NCBI GenBank assembly: GCA_001938995.1
Contig: MKZN01000006.1
Location: 62,001 to 126,000, forward strand
Source: Bacillus pumilus
GTDB lineage: Bacteria > Bacillota > Bacilli > Bacillales > Bacillaceae
Direction of reading: 5' to 3'
Length of the DNA stretch: 64,000 nucleotides
The notes beneath the pieces were generated by a model that worked only from the letters and a program-made list of their open reading frames with translations, had not been told where the DNA came from and did no database searches. The translations under genes were made by a program, and so were the position numbers. Below are positions 46,061 through 59,703 of this stretch, piece after piece (within the stretch, counting starts at the first letter, position 1; each line of letters starts with the position of its first letter).

Positions 46061-46104
46061 AAAAAGCTGTTTATTTTACATTTTGTAGAAAAACAGCTTT
46101 TTTA
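46061..46104. terminator. Bidirectional terminator between opcR and yvbG
   Basis: AAAAAAGCTGTTT / AAACAGCTTTTTT stem with a larger AT-rich loop between the convergent genes. Confidence 0.85.
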
Positions 46105-46111
46105 TATACAC

Positions 46112-46744
46112 CTATGACACCAGCATCGGAAACATCCCTTTTATCCCTGAACCAATCATTTCTACTGCAACCACAGCAAGAATCAACCCCATCAATCGTG
46201 TCACGACATTCATCTCTGTTTTCCCCATTTTCCGCATGATAAAACTTGAATAATGAAAAGCATAATAGGTCATGGCGAGGACGATGACAACACCTATCAG
46301 GATGGTCAGCATATCAAGTGTCGCTTCGTTTCCTGGGGTTAAACTCATGACCGTGGCGATGGAACCAGGACCCGCAATAATGGGGATAGCTAGCGGTGTC
46401 ACGGAAATATCCGCCTTCTCTTTACTTTCTGCCTTTTCATCTACATGCGGGTTTTGGACATGTGATTCCTTTGCATTCAACAAATTGTAAGCAATCCCAA
46501 ATATAAAGATGCCTCCAGCAATGCGGAGTGCATGAATATCAATCCCAAATAATTTGAAGATCAACCTTCCTGCAAGGAGAAACGCAATCAAAATGATAAA
46601 TGACACGACAATGGCCTTTTTCGCTGTCTGGGAGCGCTCTTGGTCTGTATAGCCTTCTGTTAAAGTAAGAAAAAGAGGAACATTGCCGAGTGGGTTGGAC
46701 ACAGCAAATAAAGACACCACAACATGAATCATAAAGGAAATCAA
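46112..46744 (-). CDS. yvbG: MarC-family integral membrane protein
   Basis: 210 residues, six membrane segments; MarC motifs VSNPLGNVPLFL near residue 16 and PLAIPIIAGPGSIATVM near residue 118. The function of the family is unknown (it is not an antibiotic-resistance pump despite its name). The TTG at 46744 was chosen (GGAGG 7 bases upstream); this matches B. subtilis YvbG length (211) and removes 27 residues of the open frame. Confidence 0.87.
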   Translation of the reverse strand: MISFMIHVVVSLFAVSNPLGNVPLFLTLTEGYTDQERSQTAKKAIVVSFIILIAFLLAGRLIFKLFGIDIHALRIAGGIFIFGIAYNLLNAKESHVQNPHVDEKAESKEKADISVTPLAIPIIAGPGSIATVMSLTPGNEATLDMLTILIGVVIVLAMTYYAFHYSSFIMRKMGKTEMNVVTRLMGLILAVVAVEMIGSGIKGMFPMLVS

Positions 46745-46914
46745 CAGACACCCTCCTTTTTTTATAGTGTCTGCCAATGAGATGGGAATATTCCCTAGAT
46801 AGGTGAAAAGCGCTAGAAATGTCACGTATCATCCACCCTTGCAAGTGGGTGCAGGATCAATATGTTTGAGGTGTGAAACATGGGTAAATTCAAGAATAAA
46901 GAGGGTGATATGAA

Positions 46915-47379
46915 GTGATAAAGATACAGCCATTATCTCGTGATCAATCTGTACCTATGGATCTCTTGCTATTAGCTGATCCTTCAAAGGAAAAGGTTCT
47001 TGCCTATGTCCAATCCGGCTCTTGTTTTGTCGCCTATCATGAACAAGACATCGTCGGTGTCTATGTACTCTCATCCCTGTCACAGCGAACAGTAGAAATT
47101 ATGAATGTCGCTGTGAAGAAATCATGGCAAGGAATAGGAGTTGGGAAGCAGTTAATCCTACACGCCATCTCTGAAGCTAAAACAGCCGGTGCTCACACAA
47201 TTGAGATCGGTACAGGGAACTCTAGCATTCATCAGCTTGCACTTTATCAGAAATGTGGCTTCCGCCTTTCCTCCATTGATCACGATTTCTTCCTTCAGCA
47301 TTATGATGAACCCATCTTTGAAAACGGAATTCAGTGCATCGATATGCTGCGGCTTTCACTCGTTCTCCAAGCAGATTGA
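46915..47379 (+). CDS. yvbK: GNAT-family N-acetyltransferase
   Basis: 154 residues. The acetyl-CoA site is V-x-x-x-W-Q-G-I-G-V-G-K-Q-L (KKSWQGIGVGKQLI, about 77), preceded by the strand ALSSLSQRTVEIMNVAV-like region. It matches B. subtilis YvbK by position; substrate unknown. AGGGTGATATGAAGTG lies upstream and the first codon is GTG. Its last 24 bp overlap the convergent membrane-protein gene. Confidence 0.85.
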   Translation: MIKIQPLSRDQSVPMDLLLLADPSKEKVLAYVQSGSCFVAYHEQDIVGVYVLSSLSQRTVEIMNVAVKKSWQGIGVGKQLILHAISEAKTAGAHTIEIGTGNSSIHQLALYQKCGFRLSSIDHDFFLQHYDEPIFENGIQCIDMLRLSLVLQAD

Positions 47380-47679
47380 CTTCTTGTTCGTCTGCTTTTT
47401 TAATGATTTGCGCCTTACCGCATAAAGCACATATTGAATCAACATGTAGAGCAATACGCCAGCGAAAAAGCAGACTAGAAAGCCAAAGATGGTCGCTTCA
47501 GAGCTGAACTGGTTCTTCTCAATTTTCATGATATAAAATGGCATGCCAAACAAAGTCGGACTTGATTCAACATCATTGATCTCTAAAAACAGCCATAATA
47601 TTGGGATCATAAACACAACGAACACATAAAACACCGCGAGTGTAAAACCACTAGAAAACGATTGAGATACTTTATTCAT
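47356..47679 (-). CDS. Small membrane protein of unknown function
   Basis: 107 residues with two to three membrane segments (FTLAVFYVFVVFMIPILWLF, about 11-30; EATIFGFLVCFFAGVLLYML, about 61-80) and a basic tail (RRKSLKKQTNKKS). GGAGAAAA lies before the ATG. The 3' end overlaps yvbK on the other strand. I do not recognise the family. Confidence 0.6.
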   Translation of the reverse strand: MNKVSQSFSSGFTLAVFYVFVVFMIPILWLFLEINDVESSPTLFGMPFYIMKIEKNQFSSEATIFGFLVCFFAGVLLYMLIQYVLYAVRRKSLKKQTNKKSICLENE

Positions 47680-47889
47680 CTATTTTTCTCCTTTCATCTC
47701 GTTTAAACCCGTTGTGATCTTTCTTATCATATGCAGCCAGGAGCTAGAGGCTAAATTGATTCAGCTTCTCCTCATATATGTAAAAGGATAACATCTCTAC
47801 TCAGTCGTCAGTAGTGTTTTCTTGATTTATTTCTTATACCGATTGCTCAAATGAATGGAGATTGAGTTTTACACAGCCGACCCTCCGCA

Positions 47890-47931
47890 TAAAAAAACAC
47901 GGCGACCCACTCTAAGAGTGAATCACCGTGC
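47890..47931 (-). terminator. Terminator of the gapA/pgk glycolytic operon
   Basis: Long imperfect stem CACGG-CACTC / GAGTG-CCGTG (47899-47931) and a minus-strand T run at 47891-47897, 11 bp after the eno stop. Confidence 0.9.
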
Positions 47932-47941
47932 CCTAAAACCA

Positions 47942-49255
<1,314 letters not shown>

Positions 49256-49263
49256 TCAATTTG

Positions 49264-51583
<2,320 letters not shown>

Positions 51584-52768
51584 TTATTTATCGTTTAATG
51601 CAGTAACACCTGGAAGTTCTTTGCCTTCCATGAACTCTAGAGATGCGCCGCCGCCTGTTGAAATATGGCTCATTTGATCGGCAAGACCAAATTTCTCCAC
51701 TGCTGCTGCTGAATCTCCACCGCCAATGACTGAATATGTATCCTTGGCTTCTGCTAGTGCTTCTGCGACTACTTTTGTTCCGTTGGCAAATGCTTCGATT
51801 TCAAATACGCCCATTGGTCCGTTCCAGACAACAAGTTTGCTGTTTTTAATGACTTCAGCATACATCGCTGCTGTCTCTGTACCGATATCAAGTGCTTCTA
51901 GATCACTTGGGATTTCAGAGATCGGCACAATGCTTGTATTTGCATCATTTGAAAAGTCGTCGGCTACCAGAACATCTTTCGGAATGAGGAAGTTCACGCC
52001 TTTTTCTTTTGCACGGTCCATAAAGGATTTCGCGAGTTCTACTTTGTCTTCTTCTAATAAGGATTTCCCTACTTCGTGACCAAGTGCTTTGACAAATGTA
52101 TAAGCAAGTCCGCCGCCGATGATGAGGTTGTCCACTTTATCAAGAAGACTTTCAATGACCCCGATTTTATCCTTTACTTTTGCACCACCGATAATCGCTG
52201 TAAATGGGCGATCAGGGTTTGAAATTGCTTTTCCTAGAACCTCAAGCTCTTTTTGCATGAGGAAGCCTGCAACAGCCGGCAGATATGCTGCAATACCAGC
52301 TGTTGATGCATGTGCACGGTGTGCAGCACCAAAAGCATCATTGACATACACATCCGCTAAATCAGCAAACGCTTTTGATAATTCAGGGTCGTTCTTTTCT
52401 TCACCAGGATAGAAACGAACGTTTTCAAGTACTAGCACGTCCCCTTCTTTTAAGTCAGAGATTTGCTTTTTCACATCGTCACCGTATGCTTCATCTGCTT
52501 TTTTCACTTCTTGTCCAAGAAGTTCTTGCAGACGTGTTGCCACAGGCGTCAGACGCAGCTCTTCAGTAACTTGACCCTTCGGACGACCCAAATGACTAGC
52601 TAGTAGTACCTTTGCGCCTTGTCCTGTTAAATACTGAATCGTTGGTAATGCTGCACGGATTCGAGTATCATCCGTAACTTCTCCGTCCTTCATTGGCACG
52701 TTAAAGTCTACGCGGCAGAACACAACTTTACCTTTTACATCAATGTCTTTTACTGATTTCTTATTCAT
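51584..52768 (-). CDS. pgk: Phosphoglycerate kinase
   Basis: 394 residues. The signature [10 protein letters not shown], the substrate region HLGRPKG and the C-terminal nucleotide region [13 protein letters not shown] and [13 protein letters not shown] are complete. It makes ATP from 1,3-bisphosphoglycerate. GGAGGAT lies upstream. It heads the pgk-tpiA-gpmI-eno segment, about 210 bp after gapA, with a terminator in between that should allow partial readthrough and a separate pgk promoter. Confidence 0.98.
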   Translation of the reverse strand: MNKKSVKDIDVKGKVVFCRVDFNVPMKDGEVTDDTRIRAALPTIQYLTGQGAKVLLASHLGRPKGQVTEELRLTPVATRLQELLGQEVKKADEAYGDDVKKQISDLKEGDVLVLENVRFYPGEEKNDPELSKAFADLADVYVNDAFGAAHRAHASTAGIAAYLPAVAGFLMQKELEVLGKAISNPDRPFTAIIGGAKVKDKIGVIESLLDKVDNLIIGGGLAYTFVKALGHEVGKSLLEEDKVELAKSFMDRAKEKGVNFLIPKDVLVADDFSNDANTSIVPISEIPSDLEALDIGTETAAMYAEVIKNSKLVVWNGPMGVFEIEAFANGTKVVAEALAEAKDTYSVIGGGDSAAAVEKFGLADQMSHISTGGGASLEFMEGKELPGVTALNDK

Positions 52769-52885
52769 GCTTGTCAGGAGATCCTCCTTTATTCTGGTTT
52801 CCTTACGCTTTGGACAAGTCTCTCTTTATCCATTTCCCATTTTGCCCTCATCAAAACGAGAGATCGTGCAGATCAGATAAAAATA

Positions 52886-52919
52886 GAGAAAAAGGGAAAG
52901 GGATGCTTCCCCTTCCCTT
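52886..52919 (-). terminator. Terminator between gapA and pgk
   Basis: Minus-strand stem AAGGGAAGGGG / TCCCTTTCCCTT with a short loop and T run at 52886-52893. Confidence 0.88.
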
Positions 52920-52981
52920 GTCCGTCTTCATTATATCGTGTCTCTAAGAAAGAACCAAGTGAGTTCCTTCAGTGCGAGAAA

Positions 52982-53989
52982 TTAAAGACCTTTTTTCGCA
53001 ATATAAGCTGCAAGGTCTACTACGCGGTGAGAATACCCACTCTCGTTATCGTACCAAGAGATGACTTTCACCATGCTGCCTTCCATAACCATTGTAGAAA
53101 GAGCATCGATTGTAGAAGAGTTTGCATTACCATTGTAGTCACCAGACACTAATGGCTCTTCGCTGTAACCAAGGATTCCTTTAAGATCTCCTTCAGCTGC
53201 TTCTTTAAATGCTGCGTTTACGTCTTCAGCTGTTACATCTTGGTTTAATTCAGCAACAAGGTCAACTAAAGAAACGTTAGGTGTTGGAACACGCATTGCC
53301 CCACCGTTTAATTTGCCTTTTAGTTCAGGCAATACAAGTGAAACTGCTTTTGCAGCACCTGTAGAAGTTGGGATGATGTTTTCCGCAGCTGCACGAGCAC
53401 GTCGGTAGTCTTTATGCGGAAGATCAAGAATTTGCTGATCATTTGTGTATGAGTGAACAGTTGTCATCATACCGCGTTTGATACCAAATTTATCGTTAAG
53501 TACTTTTGCAAATGGAGCTAGGCAGTTTGTTGTACAAGATGCATTAGAGATGACATCGTGGCTAGCTGCATCGTATTTGTCTTCGTTTACACCCATAACG
53601 ATTGTGATATCTTCTTCGTTAGCAGGTGCAGAGATGATGACTTTTTTAGCGCCAGCTTCTAAGTGTTTTGCAGCGTCTGCACGTTTAGTGAAGAATCCAG
53701 TAGATTCTACAACGATTTCTACGCCTTGTTTACCCCAACTTAATTTTGCAGGGTCACGCTCAGCTGAAACTTCAATTGTTTTACCGTTCACTACTAAGTT
53801 TGTACCGTCTACAGAAACCTCTGCATCTAGTTTTCCGTGAACAGAGTCATATTGTAAAAGGTGTGCAAGCATGTTAGCGTCTGTTAGGTCGTTAACTGCT
53901 ACTACCTCAACTTCAGGATTGTTTAATGCTGCACGAAATACGTTACGTCCAATACGTCCAAATCCGTTAATACCGACTTTTACTGCCAT
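52982..53989 (-). CDS. gapA: Glyceraldehyde-3-phosphate dehydrogenase (glycolytic, NAD)
   Basis: 335 residues. NAD fold [15 protein letters not shown], catalytic Cys in [12 protein letters not shown] and His nearby in VHSYTNDQ. It is the glycolytic isoform by its place after cggR. GGAGGAAACATC precedes the ATG. In B. subtilis the cggR-gapA transcript is cleaved upstream of gapA; the 33-bp gap here is the corresponding region. Confidence 0.98.
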   Translation of the reverse strand: MAVKVGINGFGRIGRNVFRAALNNPEVEVVAVNDLTDANMLAHLLQYDSVHGKLDAEVSVDGTNLVVNGKTIEVSAERDPAKLSWGKQGVEIVVESTGFFTKRADAAKHLEAGAKKVIISAPANEEDITIVMGVNEDKYDAASHDVISNASCTTNCLAPFAKVLNDKFGIKRGMMTTVHSYTNDQQILDLPHKDYRRARAAAENIIPTSTGAAKAVSLVLPELKGKLNGGAMRVPTPNVSLVDLVAELNQDVTAEDVNAAFKEAAEGDLKGILGYSEEPLVSGDYNGNANSSTIDALSTMVMEGSMVKVISWYDNESGYSHRVVDLAAYIAKKGL

Positions 53990-54022
53990 GATGTTTCCTC
54001 CTTTTATAGGTAACAGAATTTT

Positions 54023-55060
54023 TTATATTGAGGGATCAATTGACTCCCTTAATAACTCTTTTGCGGCTCCTTCATCTGTGACAAGAACCGTTCGGCGGGG
54101 TTTTTTGAAATAAGCTTCAATCGCCCCAGCCTTTGATGATCCACCTGCAACAGCAATGATGTGTGGAATGCTTTCTAAATCGTCTAACTGCATGCCAACG
54201 GAGTGAACTTTATGTACAACCTCACCATCACGATTAAAGTAATAGCCAAAGGCTTCCGTCACTGCGTCATGCTCATCAATCTTTTTTAAATCTTCGTCTG
54301 GTGTATTCCGTCTCATCGCCATTGTTTTTGCTTCACCGATCCCATGAATGAGCATCGTAGATGATTTAATCGTTTGAAGCACTTCTTTGACGGACGGCTC
54401 TTCGATAATAGAAGAGTAAGCACCTTCTGACAGCTGTCCTGGAACAAACAGCAGTTTGTAAGTACCGGAAGCTTTTTCAGCCATGTGGGCACAAATGGTG
54501 TTTGCCTGGTTTTTCACATTTTCCCCAAGTCCGCCTCTCGCAGGGACAAACATCATGTCGCGATTTTTGGAATCAGGGGTCATCATTTCGGCAACAGCTT
54601 CCATCGTCGTTCCGCCAGTGACGGCGACGATATTATTTCCAGTAAATCTTTTTTTCATACATTGGACAGCAGCTCTTCCCATTTCTTGCTTCACCCACGG
54701 GGATTCGTCACTGTCACCAGAAACAATGATCACTTCTTCTAGGTCTAACTCTCTCTTTAATGTGTTTTCCAAAAAGGTTAAACCTAAAACGTCCTTCATC
54801 ATTCCTTCTAGCGTTTCTAATAAAGCATGACCCTCACTTGTCAGCATCATACCGCTTGTTTTGACATCTAGCAGATTTTGTTCTTTTAAGAACTGAACTT
54901 CTGTTCTTAAGATGCGCTCACTGAAACCAAGACTTGTCGCAAGACTTCTGCGGCCGATTGGTTCAGCTAACCTGATGAATTGCAAAATGTCGAAGCGTTT
55001 TTGCATAACAATGAGAAGATCTGGTAATAATTTTTTTTGAGCTTCCAATAAATGATTCAC
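54023..55060 (-). CDS. cggR: Central glycolytic genes repressor CggR
   Basis: 345 residues, SorC/DeoR family: N-terminal winged helix (about 20-75, with FSERILRTEVQFLKEQ) followed by a sugar-phosphate-binding domain (GGTTMEAVAEMM, HGIGEAKTMAMRR). It represses the gapA operon and responds to fructose-1,6-bisphosphate. GTG start with AAAGGA 9 bases upstream. The operator lies directly upstream. Confidence 0.95.
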   Translation of the reverse strand: MNHLLEAQKKLLPDLLIVMQKRFDILQFIRLAEPIGRRSLATSLGFSERILRTEVQFLKEQNLLDVKTSGMMLTSEGHALLETLEGMMKDVLGLTFLENTLKRELDLEEVIIVSGDSDESPWVKQEMGRAAVQCMKKRFTGNNIVAVTGGTTMEAVAEMMTPDSKNRDMMFVPARGGLGENVKNQANTICAHMAEKASGTYKLLFVPGQLSEGAYSSIIEEPSVKEVLQTIKSSTMLIHGIGEAKTMAMRRNTPDEDLKKIDEHDAVTEAFGYYFNRDGEVVHKVHSVGMQLDDLESIPHIIAVAGGSSKAGAIEAYFKKPRRTVLVTDEGAAKELLRESIDPSI

Positions 55061-55087
55061 GGCGAACGATCCTTTCTTTTCACGTTG

Positions 55088-55122
55088 GACGAAAAATGTC
55101 CCACTGTGACAAAAAATGTCCC
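55088..55122 (-). promoter_or_regulatory. CggR operator
   Basis: Two direct repeats on the minus strand: CGGGACATTTTTTGTC and TGGGACATTTTTCGTC, four bases apart, matching the B. subtilis pattern CGGGAC-N6-TGTC-N4-CGGGAC-N6-TGTC. Confidence 0.9.
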
Positions 55123-55313
55123 GCCACAGCCAAAAAAAATCAAACCCTGCTTTCTTTAATTATTTTAACAGGAACATGTTGCCTTTTCAACTATGACAAA
55201 TACATTTAGACAAAAAATAGACACATTTTGATCATTATCTTGCTTGTCTTCAAGCTTCTAGTACTCAAATTATTTATTTTTCTTCTATAAGAAAGCTGAA
55301 GAAATCAGCCTTC

Positions 55314-56756
55314 TTATGTTTTAGAGATCGATCTGTTCTCTTCAGAAAACGGATTTGCCTCTTCCTTCGGTTTGATTTTGACAAAATAAATGATATAACA
55401 AATTGCCATAAATGGAATCCCGCAATATAGTCCAATCCGCTGATCCTCAATAAAGAATAAACTGATGAGGATCATGCCAAATGAGATAAACCCTGCCAAT
55501 GGTACAAATGGATATAGCGGTGTACGAAAGACGAGGTCTTTGACATCCCCACCAGCTTTTATGAATTGCCTTCTAAAGAAATATTGAGACAGACAAATCG
55601 ACATCCACACCACCACAAGCACCATGCCTGATATCGATATCAGCCACACATAAACCGTTTTTGGTGCAACGACACTTGTGAGCAGGGATAAAGCCGATAC
55701 GCCCATTGTCACCAACAACGCGTTGATGGGAATTTTACGCTTGGACAATCTTTTCGTAAAAGCAGGACCCTTTCCATCTTTAGAGAGCGACCACAGCATA
55801 CGTGATGATGCATATAATCCAGAGTTTGCGACAGATAAGACCGCTGTGATGATAATGAAATTCATGATATCAGCAGCGTATGGGATGCCCACCTTGTCCA
55901 GCACAACAACAAACGGACTATCAATGGAACCTGCTGTCTGCCAAGGAAGTAGAGCCGCAAGAACTGCAATAGATAAGACGAAAAAGACCATCGTTCTCCA
56001 AATGATATTCCGAATGGATCGTGGCAATGTCTTTTCTGGGCTCTCACTCTCACCGGCTGCAATCCCTACAAGCTCTGTTCCCTGAAAAGAGAAATTGACC
56101 GTGACCATGGTAAGTAAGATCGCAAATAGACCGTTCGGAAATAGTCCGCCATGATCTGTTAAATGCCGAAACAATGGAGCTGGTTCACCGTCTTTCAAAT
56201 GAATCATTCCGAAAATTGCGCCAATTCCAACGATAATGAACAATAAGATGGCCGCCACTTTGATCGCTGAAAACCAAAACTCGGTTTCAGCAAAACTTCG
56301 TGCTGATATTGCGTTAATGACGAATAAAATCACACTAAATGCGAGGCACCAGATCCAAACCGGAATATCTGGAAACCACCTTTGGAGTAAAATACCTGCC
56401 GACGTAAACTCCAGTCCAATTGTACACGCCCAGCTAAACCAATAGAGCCAGCCAATCATAAAACCTGTGGACGGGCCTATAAATTTGGTCGCATATTCTT
56501 GAAATGAACCGGCTGTTGGCATGGCAACTGCTAGTTCACCAAGACAGAGCATCACCAAATACATCAAAAGACCACCAATGATAAAAGAAAGAATCGCTCC
56601 TCCCGGTCCAGCCTGATGAATAATAAGGCCTGATCCAAGGAATAGACCTGTTCCGATGACGCCGCCTAAGGCAATCATAAATAGATGTCTGCTTTTCATG
56701 GAACGCTCTAGTTCATTATGCTGTTCTTGCTTCACATTCGCTTCCCCACTTTCCAT
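55314..56756 (-). CDS. rocE: Arginine/ornithine permease
   Basis: 480 residues, APC family with twelve membrane segments; MKSRHLFMIALGGVIGTGLFLG near residue 20 and FSFQGTELVGIAAGESE near residue 222 match RocE/RocC. The product imports arginine or ornithine. It follows rocD by 81 bp on the same strand. The start is not certain: the ATG at 56756 has only a distant AAAGGA. rocF (arginase) does not follow, unlike B. subtilis rocDEF. Confidence 0.88.
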   Translation of the reverse strand: MESGEANVKQEQHNELERSMKSRHLFMIALGGVIGTGLFLGSGLIIHQAGPGGAILSFIIGGLLMYLVMLCLGELAVAMPTAGSFQEYATKFIGPSTGFMIGWLYWFSWACTIGLEFTSAGILLQRWFPDIPVWIWCLAFSVILFVINAISARSFAETEFWFSAIKVAAILLFIIVGIGAIFGMIHLKDGEPAPLFRHLTDHGGLFPNGLFAILLTMVTVNFSFQGTELVGIAAGESESPEKTLPRSIRNIIWRTMVFFVLSIAVLAALLPWQTAGSIDSPFVVVLDKVGIPYAADIMNFIIITAVLSVANSGLYASSRMLWSLSKDGKGPAFTKRLSKRKIPINALLVTMGVSALSLLTSVVAPKTVYVWLISISGMVLVVVWMSICLSQYFFRRQFIKAGGDVKDLVFRTPLYPFVPLAGFISFGMILISLFFIEDQRIGLYCGIPFMAICYIIYFVKIKPKEEANPFSEENRSISKT

Positions 56757-56799
56757 CTTCTATTCATCATCCTTTGACAAATTGCGCCGTGTGCTGAAA

Positions 56800-56834
56800 G
56801 AGAAAGGGAGAACACAAAGGTTTTCTCCCCTTAG
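56800..56834 (-). terminator. Hairpin between rocD and rocE
   Basis: Minus-strand AAGGGGAGAA / TTCTCCCTTT pairing followed by CTCTTTC, right after the rocD stop. It could act as an attenuator that lowers rocE relative to rocD, or as a 3'-end stabiliser. Confidence 0.6.
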
Positions 56835-56837
56835 CCT

Positions 56838-58031
56838 TTAGCCGCGAAACAAGGCTTCAATCTGATCAATCGCCCAATCCAAGTCTTCCTTTGAAATCGT
56901 GAGCGGTGGTGCAAACCGAATGACCGTCTCATGTGTTTCCTTACATAATAATCCTGCTGTCTTGAGCTTTTCACAATATGGTCTAGCGGATTCGGTCAGC
57001 TCCATGCCAACAAATAACCCCCGACCACGCACTTCCTTTATAATAGGGCTTCGAATGTGTGACAGTTTGTCTTTTAAATATTGCCCAAGCGTGAAGGACC
57101 GCTCTGCAAGCCCCTCATCCACTAACACATCTAGTGCAGCAATGGATACCGCACAAGCTAGCGGATTTCCGCCAAAAGTAGAGCCGTGCGAACCAGGATT
57201 AAAGACACCTAAAATATCACGGCTTGCCACCACACATGAAATTGGAAATACACCTCCCCCTAATGCCTTGCCAAGAATCAGCATGTCCGGCTCAATCTCT
57301 TCCCAATCACATGCAAACATTTTGCCTGTTCTCGCTAACCCGACTTGAATTTCATCTGCAATGAATAAAACATTCTCCTGTTCACATAGAGCTTTTGCTT
57401 GTTTTAAAAATCCCTCTGGCGGCATCACAATGCCTGCTTCTCCTTGTATTGGTTCTATGAGAAACGCTGCTGTCTGTGGCGTTATCGCTTCACGTAATGC
57501 ATCAATATCTCCATAAGGAACAAGCCGAATCCCAGGTAACATCGGACCGAATCCCCTTTGGTATTCTGCTTCAGAAGAAAGCGAAACAGCCGTCATCGTG
57601 CGTCCATGGAAATTCCCCACACATGCAATGATTTCAGCACGGTTCTCCTCGATACCTTTGACATCATAGCCCCATCGTCTTGCAGCTTTTATAGCCGTCT
57701 CAACAGCCTCTGCTCCTGTATTCATCGGTAGTGCCATGTCTTTATTCGTTAGCTGACAAATTTTTTCATACCAAGGACCAAGCTGGTCATTATGGAAGGC
57801 TCTTGATGTCAGTGTGACCCGGTCTGCTTGTTTTTTTAATGCATGGATGATGCGCGGATGGCGATGCCCTTGGTTCACAGCGGAATACGCACTTAGCATA
57901 TCCATATATCGATTGCCTTCAGGATCAGTGACCCAAACACCCTCTGCTTCTGAAATCACAATTGGCAACGGGTGATAGTTTGCTGCACCATATTGCTCTG
58001 TTTGTTGAATCAATTCATTTGTTTGTGTCAT
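56838..58031 (-). CDS. rocD: Ornithine aminotransferase
   Basis: 397 residues, class III aminotransferase. The PLP lysine is in [15 protein letters not shown]; the cofactor region [28 protein letters not shown] and [14 protein letters not shown] are intact. It transfers the delta-amino group of ornithine to 2-oxoglutarate in arginine catabolism. The promoter is of the sigma-54 type, with a palindromic likely RocR site 48 bp further upstream. Confidence 0.95.
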   Translation of the reverse strand: MTQTNELIQQTEQYGAANYHPLPIVISEAEGVWVTDPEGNRYMDMLSAYSAVNQGHRHPRIIHALKKQADRVTLTSRAFHNDQLGPWYEKICQLTNKDMALPMNTGAEAVETAIKAARRWGYDVKGIEENRAEIIACVGNFHGRTMTAVSLSSEAEYQRGFGPMLPGIRLVPYGDIDALREAITPQTAAFLIEPIQGEAGIVMPPEGFLKQAKALCEQENVLFIADEIQVGLARTGKMFACDWEEIEPDMLILGKALGGGVFPISCVVASRDILGVFNPGSHGSTFGGNPLACAVSIAALDVLVDEGLAERSFTLGQYLKDKLSHIRSPIIKEVRGRGLFVGMELTESARPYCEKLKTAGLLCKETHETVIRFAPPLTISKEDLDWAIDQIEALFRG

Positions 58032-58090
58032 CAGTCTTTATCCTCCTTCTATGAACTTGCCTCTTAATTGAGTTCTTCTCCCTTATGTTA

Positions 58091-58107
58091 TGCAAGGATC
58101 GTGCCAA
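58091..58107 (-). promoter_or_regulatory. Sigma-54 (SigL) promoter of rocDE
   Basis: Minus-strand TTGGCACGATCCTTGCA agrees at every position with the -24/-12 consensus TTGGCAC-N5-TTGCW. It lies 60 bp upstream of rocD. Confidence 0.93.
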
Positions 58108-58155
58108 CTTTCTAATCGCCTTGTGCCAAGGTTTCAATCCATCATCTACGCAAAG

Positions 58156-58177
58156 AAATTTGGCACATGCCAAATTT
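58156..58177. promoter_or_regulatory. Palindrome, likely RocR/AhrC upstream activating site
   Basis: Perfect 10-2-10 inverted repeat AAATTTGGCA-CA-TGCCAAATTT in the rocD-rocR gap, about 50 bp upstream of the -24 element, as expected for an enhancer; it would also sit near the rocR promoter and allow autoregulation. Confidence 0.65.
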
Positions 58178-58236
58178 TTATAACAAACCGCAAAATTTTT
58201 CATGTAAAATGAATTTAAGGTCTGGAGGTGGCACAA

Positions 58237-59682
58237 ATGAAAAAAGACAACTATGTCGCAAAGGTGAAAAAAGAGATCGATTTATATAAAAAAATGCTCG
58301 ATTTAATTGATGTTGGTGTTCATGCCATTGATGAGAATGGCAATACTGTTGTTTATAATAAAAAAATGATGGAAATTGAATCATTAAAACGCGCTGACGT
58401 TCTCCATAAAAATGTGTTAGACCTCTTCGTGTTTCAGGACGAGATGCACAGTACACTTGTCCAAGCGCTTCGGAATGGTAAACAAACTGTGCACGCAAAA
58501 CAGACGTATCATAATTACAATGGAAAAGAAATCACGACGATTAACCATACATATCCGCTCGTCCGGGATGGCCTCATCCAAGGAGCAGTCGAAATCTCGA
58601 ATGATGTGACAAAGCTAGAACGGCTGATTCATCACAATATGAAGAATAAAGGGAACACACGCTTTACATTTGATTCAATTATTGGGGAAAGCCCTGCTTT
58701 TTTAGAAGTGATTGAGCATGCGAAACGAGCAACCCGTACCTCCTCTTATGTGCTGATTGTGGGGGAAACAGGAACAGGTAAAGAATTGTTTGCCCAAAGC
58801 ATTCATCATGGCAGCAGCCGCTCATCAGCGCCATTTATTACACAGAATTGTGCGGCACTGCCCGATAATCTGATTGAAAGTCTGTTGTTTGGTACGCAAA
58901 GAGGCGCTTTTACGGGGGCAACTGATCAGCCTGGTCTGTTCGAACAGGCACAGGGCGGGACATTGCTGTTAGATGAGATCAATTCATTAAATCCTGCACT
59001 TCAAGCAAAGCTTTTGCGTGTCTTGCAAGAAAAATGTGTAAGGCGGCTTGGCAGCACTAAAGAAATCGCCATTGATGTCAGAGTGATTGCCAATATGAAT
59101 GAAGACCCTGTGGATGCGATCGCAGGTGGAAGAATGAGAAAGGACTTGTTTTATCGATTAGGCATTGTCACCTTATTTATTCCGCCACTCGCTGAACGTA
59201 AAGAAGACATCCCTATGTTTGTGGCGCACTTTATTCAAAAATATAACGAGCTGTTCCACATGAATGTGAAGGCGGCTAACGATGAAGTACTTGCCCTCTT
59301 TCATTCCTATGATTGGCCAGGCAATGTAAGAGAGCTAGAGCATGTGATTGAGGCTGGGATGAATATGATGATGGATGAAGCCTATTTAAGCTTGCAGCAC
59401 CTTCCCTATCATTTTCGATTCAAGCACGGGGAAAGTCGACCTGCTACGAAAATTCCGGTGATACCTCTGCAACACACAGCAGCAACTAACACCTTTACTT
59501 ACACAAACCTAGAAGATTCGGTTGACTTCCAAACCGACATGGAGCGGTTTGAAAAGCAATATATCGTCCATTACTTAGAAAAAATGGACGACAATATTTC
59601 AAAGACTGCTAGATTATTAGGCATGAGCAGGCAAAGTCTGCAATATCGAATGAAAAAGTTAAACATATCTTTGCGTAAATAA
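58237..59682 (+). CDS. rocR: Sigma-54-dependent activator RocR
   Basis: 481 residues. PAS-type sensor domain (about 10-125), AAA+ domain with Walker A GETGTGKE, the sigma-54 loop GAFTGA and Walker B LLLDEI, then a Fis-type HTH at the C terminus (SKTARLLGMSRQSLQYRMKKL). It activates rocDE (and rocABC) in response to ornithine/citrulline. The ATG at 58237 was chosen (GGAGG 8 bases upstream). Divergent from rocD. Unlike B. subtilis, this cluster lies next to lutR and sigL. Confidence 0.94.
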   Translation: MKKDNYVAKVKKEIDLYKKMLDLIDVGVHAIDENGNTVVYNKKMMEIESLKRADVLHKNVLDLFVFQDEMHSTLVQALRNGKQTVHAKQTYHNYNGKEITTINHTYPLVRDGLIQGAVEISNDVTKLERLIHHNMKNKGNTRFTFDSIIGESPAFLEVIEHAKRATRTSSYVLIVGETGTGKELFAQSIHHGSSRSSAPFITQNCAALPDNLIESLLFGTQRGAFTGATDQPGLFEQAQGGTLLLDEINSLNPALQAKLLRVLQEKCVRRLGSTKEIAIDVRVIANMNEDPVDAIAGGRMRKDLFYRLGIVTLFIPPLAERKEDIPMFVAHFIQKYNELFHMNVKAANDEVLALFHSYDWPGNVRELEHVIEAGMNMMMDEAYLSLQHLPYHFRFKHGESRPATKIPVIPLQHTAATNTFTYTNLEDSVDFQTDMERFEKQYIVHYLEKMDDNISKTARLLGMSRQSLQYRMKKLNISLRK

Positions 59683-59703
59683 AGTTGCCTTCATTCGATC
59701 CAC

